Below are positions 61,242 to 64,000 of a stretch of 64,000 bases of DNA, piece by piece. The position numbers were made by a program, and so were the translations under genes. Position 1 is the stretch's first letter. Every line of letters begins with the position of its first letter. The notes beneath the pieces were generated by a model. That model made no database searches. It was not told where the DNA came from and worked only from the letters and a program-made list of their open reading frames with translations. Origin of the DNA: Cytophagales bacterium (GTDB taxonomy: Bacteria > Bacteroidota > Bacteroidia > Cytophagales > Cyclobacteriaceae); the NCBI GenBank assembly GCA_022360055.1, contig JAKSDO010000021.1, forward strand, positions 35,890 to 99,889, written 5' to 3'.

Positions 61242-62531
61242 CTAACAAACCATATTTATAATTCTTTCATACGACCACTCTTCTCTCGGTATCTTCCCTA
61301 ATTTGGAATTAGCTTCGGCGCTGTCAGCGAACTTTTCATTCACCGGGTCCCACTCCAACTCCATGTTCAGATCTGAGGTAATGTTTCCAAGGTGACAAAG
61401 TGTTGACGTTTGGTGACTCCTTTCGGCGGTCATTGTAGGAGTAACATCATGTTTGATCCCCTGTAGAAAGTTGTGAAACTCATCTAAGTCCGTTGGTAAA
61501 AACACCTTTTGATCCTGCATGTTAATTACGTTCGGATCGCTGGCCGTAATCTCCTTATTCCACCCTCTTATTTCCACCCAACCCTCTGTTCCTATGAATC
61601 GAATTAACGGAATCCCATTTACTACACGCATATTCACCTTATTGGGAAAAGTGTACTGGACATCAAACTCTTTTGGAGTGTTGTAAATCCCGGAGTGAAA
61701 TACGGTATTTTTTAACGGCTTAACGGAAATCGGATGTTTAAAATCGTAATCCAAAACCCAAAGCGCGGTTTCACCCTGGTGAGGCAACCAGTCAGTTATT
61801 GTTCCGCCTCCATAATGTTTGTTCCATCTCCAATTGTAATTGACCCGAGATTTACAATAGGGCAACAACGGCGCAGGTCCGCTCCAGAGTTCATAATTAA
61901 GATGCTTTGGCGGATCCACTATTTCAAAACCATCTGTTGGCACTTTCCGCACCGGCAATTCGATATATATATCTTTCAATGCTCCAATCCGGCCATTTCT
62001 TACAATTTCCGCTAATTTATGATATCGGGGTAAAAACCGGTCCTCTACAGAGACGGCATACTTGACCCCTGTTTTACGAATGACAGCCACCAGCATCTGA
62101 CCTTCTTCAATTGTATGCGTGGGTTTTTCGCACATCACATGCTTCCCGTTGTTGGCTGCAATAACTGAAATGGGCACATGCCAGTGGTCGGGAGTTGAAA
62201 TTTGAACAGCATCAATGTCATTGTCGGCAATCAATGCTCTAAAATCTTCATACATTTTGCAGTCGTTGTTACCATAGGCTTTGTCAACCATTTTCTTGGC
62301 TTTTTTCATCAATCCGCTTTGGACATCACAAACCGCAACAACCCTGCATAACTTATTGTATTTAAGATAGTGTTTCAAATTATAGGTCATCCCATGAATG
62401 CCGACACCGATCATTCCGATATGAATTAAGTCATTAGGGGAAGATCTACAGCTCATAATGCTTGGCATCGAAAGTGCAGAAGCTGATGCGATGGAAACTT
62501 TTTTTAAAAAATTACGCCTGTTCCTATTCAC
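61242..62531 (-). CDS. Tat-exported Gfo/Idh/MocA-family oxidoreductase
   Basis: The 429-residue NAD(P)-dependent oxidoreductase has a Tat signal (NRRNFLKKVSIASASALSM) with a lipobox-like MSC after it. A Rossmann fold follows (IHIGMIGVGIHGMTYNLKHYL), then AVQISTPDHWHVPI and the family motif KHVMCEKPTHTIEEG with the catalytic-type Lys. The C-terminal domain (about 170-400) includes YNWRWNKHYGGGTITDWLPHQGE. Glucose-fructose oxidoreductase-like enzymes of this group oxidise sugars in the periplasm with a bound cofactor. It lies 12 bases after the related gene upstream. Confidence 0.92.
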   Translation of the reverse strand: MNRNRRNFLKKVSIASASALSMPSIMSCRSSPNDLIHIGMIGVGIHGMTYNLKHYLKYNKLCRVVAVCDVQSGLMKKAKKMVDKAYGNNDCKMYEDFRALIADNDIDAVQISTPDHWHVPISVIAANNGKHVMCEKPTHTIEEGQMLVAVIRKTGVKYAVSVEDRFLPRYHKLAEIVRNGRIGALKDIYIELPVRKVPTDGFEIVDPPKHLNYELWSGPAPLLPYCKSRVNYNWRWNKHYGGGTITDWLPHQGETALWVLDYDFKHPISVKPLKNTVFHSGIYNTPKEFDVQYTFPNKVNMRVVNGIPLIRFIGTEGWVEIRGWNKEITASDPNVINMQDQKVFLPTDLDEFHNFLQGIKHDVTPTMTAERSHQTSTLCHLGNITSDLNMELEWDPVNEKFADSAEANSKLGKIPREEWSYERIINMVC

Positions 62532-62543
62532 TTCGATAACAAT

Positions 62544-63926
62544 TTACTTCATTCTAACTTCTTGATATTTATTCATCCAATCCACCACGTTTTTATCAAG
62601 CCATTTTTCCCTGAAAGGACGGGTGAGCATGGCATTCGCCGCATTGTCGCCGACGAATTGCCCGGTTTTCTGATCCCAGGTCAGTTTTGAGTTCAGTGTG
62701 ATCGAAATAAGCCCCATTATAGTCAGCATGTACACATTGTATCCTACTTCGAGTGGTTCCAGCGTCGGTTTTCCGGTTTCTATTCCTTTTAAGAAGTCCG
62801 CTTTATCCGATAAGGTCTCTTCAAAGGAAACGTCGTTTTTCCCCGGTTTGAAATCCAGTAGGGCCTGATTGCTTGCGGATAATTTATCCGGATATTCTAT
62901 GCGAACCCAGCCATCTTCTCCAATGAATTTTACAAACGGGACATCTATCATATATTTCAGTTTCAGCCCGTCCGCATATTCATAGTCCAGGTTAAACTTA
63001 TTGATGGTATGCCATATTCCTTGATCAAAGGTTCCGGTACCTTCGACGGTTACAGGATGTTCATATTCCTTTTTCATCCCCCACAATGCGATATCATTCA
63101 GATGGGCTCCCCAGTTGGTGATCATCCCGTTACAATAATCCGATATGCGCAACCATCCCGGACGGGAATTTATGTTGCCTGGTTCATGTACGCGCTGCAT
63201 GGTATATGGAACGGGAAAAGCCGGTCCCAACCACATATCGTAATTCAATTCCTTCGGAACAGGTGTGGTTTCCTGAGGTCCCAAAGCACTTCCGTTCAAT
63301 TCGCCGGGAACACCGACAATTACTTCTTTCAACTTGCCAATTATATTGTTATGTACTAATTCCACCGCCCGGTTCATCTTACGGATCGAGCGAAACTCGC
63401 TATCCAATCTTCCGGTAACGCCCTTTGCTTTAACCGCCTCGACGACTGCCTTTCCGTGCATTGGAGCGACCGTAAAAGCCTTTTCCATGCAGACGTGCTT
63501 TCCTGCCAGCGCTGCGGCAACGGCGACGGGCGCATGCCAATGATCGGTCGTCGAGATCATAACAGCGTCGACATCTTTGTCGGCAACCAGGTCACGGTAA
63601 TCATCATACTTCTTGACACCGTCGTATTTTTTCCCTGCCTTAGCATAGGCATCATTGACCGTTTTTGCCCCCAGGTCCATACGCCAGGAATCGACGTCGT
63701 TTACCGCTACGACCCTGCAATTGTCCAACGTTAAGAATCCTCGTTTCAAATTGACATTTATGGCCTGTCTGCCGGTCCCTACCATTCCGATATTAATCTG
63801 GTTACCAGGCGCCGTTTTGCCTAAAACGGATGCGGGCACAATACTGGGAAGAGCCACTGCACCTGCAGTGATTGTCCCTGCCTTTTTCATAAAATTCCTT
63901 CTTCCGACCGAATCGTTGTATTTCAT
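62544..63926 (-). CDS. Tat-exported Gfo/Idh/MocA-family oxidoreductase
   Basis: The 460-residue paralogue of the next gene has a Tat signal (GRRNFMKKAGTITAGAVALPS), a Rossmann domain (INIGMVGTGRQAINVNLKRG), AVMISTTDHWHAPVAVAAAL, the KHVCMEKAFTVAPMHGK motif and the C-terminal domain ending KWLDKNVVDWMNKYQEVR. It is the first gene of an operon with the second oxidoreductase and probably the TIM-barrel lipoprotein. The sequence just upstream of its start is dispersed repeat family 2, also found at 49703-49775 without a gene. Sugar substrate unknown. Confidence 0.93.
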   Translation of the reverse strand: MKYNDSVGRRNFMKKAGTITAGAVALPSIVPASVLGKTAPGNQINIGMVGTGRQAINVNLKRGFLTLDNCRVVAVNDVDSWRMDLGAKTVNDAYAKAGKKYDGVKKYDDYRDLVADKDVDAVMISTTDHWHAPVAVAAALAGKHVCMEKAFTVAPMHGKAVVEAVKAKGVTGRLDSEFRSIRKMNRAVELVHNNIIGKLKEVIVGVPGELNGSALGPQETTPVPKELNYDMWLGPAFPVPYTMQRVHEPGNINSRPGWLRISDYCNGMITNWGAHLNDIALWGMKKEYEHPVTVEGTGTFDQGIWHTINKFNLDYEYADGLKLKYMIDVPFVKFIGEDGWVRIEYPDKLSASNQALLDFKPGKNDVSFEETLSDKADFLKGIETGKPTLEPLEVGYNVYMLTIMGLISITLNSKLTWDQKTGQFVGDNAANAMLTRPFREKWLDKNVVDWMNKYQEVRMK

Positions 63927-63928
63927 TT

Positions 63929-64000
63929 GTTTATATTTTTTAGGTTACTGACATACAGAGAAATATAATCATGCTCGTGTGTGTCCTGAATTTGCTCCGG
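63929..64000 (-). repeat. Dispersed repeat family 2, copy 2 (leader of Gfo/Idh gene)
   Basis: Reverse complement of 49703-49775, with one single-base gap. It ends two bases before the ATG of the gene at 63926 and reaches the window edge, so it may extend further. Confidence 0.8.

Overview
The window comes from a Bacteroidota chromosome, most likely a marine or soil Cytophagales-type bacterium. The evidence is two SusC/SusD pairs, a type IX secretion (T9SS) C-terminal domain, many lipoproteins with a Cys lipobox, few Shine-Dalgarno sequences, and one exact match to the Bacteroidota -7 promoter box (TAnnTTTG). No rRNA, tRNA, CRISPR array, integrase or transposase gene was seen. Coding density is high, and genes fall into short operons on both strands.

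Layout. 1-4512: end of a SusC, a SusD, then a GH9-like six-hairpin protein that lacks the usual catalytic base; a hairpin terminator separates the last two. 4513-5266: a non-coding block of direct and palindromic repeats. 5267-9143: E1-like ThiF/MoeB-rhodanese and L-2-hydroxyglutarate oxidase (minus strand), divergent from a CoA-transferase. 9485-11556: DUF3179 lipoprotein with an outer-membrane barrel. 11784-16752: L-fucose isomerase, glycerol kinase and glycerol-3-phosphate dehydrogenase. 16761-18146: a MoaD/ThiS-like ubiquitin-fold protein ending in Gly-Gly, in operon with an Asp-box beta-propeller. 18358-20016: a membrane PAS/DHp sensor without an ATPase domain. 20024-22881: a ThuA-like protein, a possible 34-residue membrane peptide and two paralogous PKD lipoproteins.

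23045-32259 is a five-gene minus-strand operon: SusC, SusD, two lipoproteins and a T9SS-exported subtilisin. It looks like a protein/peptide uptake locus rather than a glycan locus. 32773-38083: a TSGGS-repeat DUF4097 protein, a phosphoesterase and a GH92 alpha-mannosidase. 38340-45156: RDD protein divergent from SpoIIM / membrane protein / DUF4129 / DUF4350 / MoxR / DUF58, a widespread but unassigned membrane AAA+ cluster. 45369-50487: DnaQ-GIY-YIG nuclease fusion, alpha/beta hydrolase, class-V PLP enzyme and an outer-membrane protein. 50575-52014: an M20 peptidase with two active-site positions replaced. 52140-56740: serine hydrolase, sodium/solute symporter and GH130 phosphorylase in one operon. 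56901-59777: M23 peptidase with a His-x-Cys motif, and a neutral-ceramidase-like protein. 60143-63926: two Tat-exported Gfo/Idh/MocA oxidoreductases and a TIM-barrel sugar-isomerase-like lipoprotein.

The best candidates for something new are the ubiquitin-fold/propeller pair with the zinc-site-less E1-rhodanese 10 kb away, the SusCD-plus-protease operon, the RDD-SpoIIM-MoxR-DUF58 cluster, and two dispersed repeat families. One of these repeats seems to be the copied leader of a Gfo/Idh gene that has lost its body.
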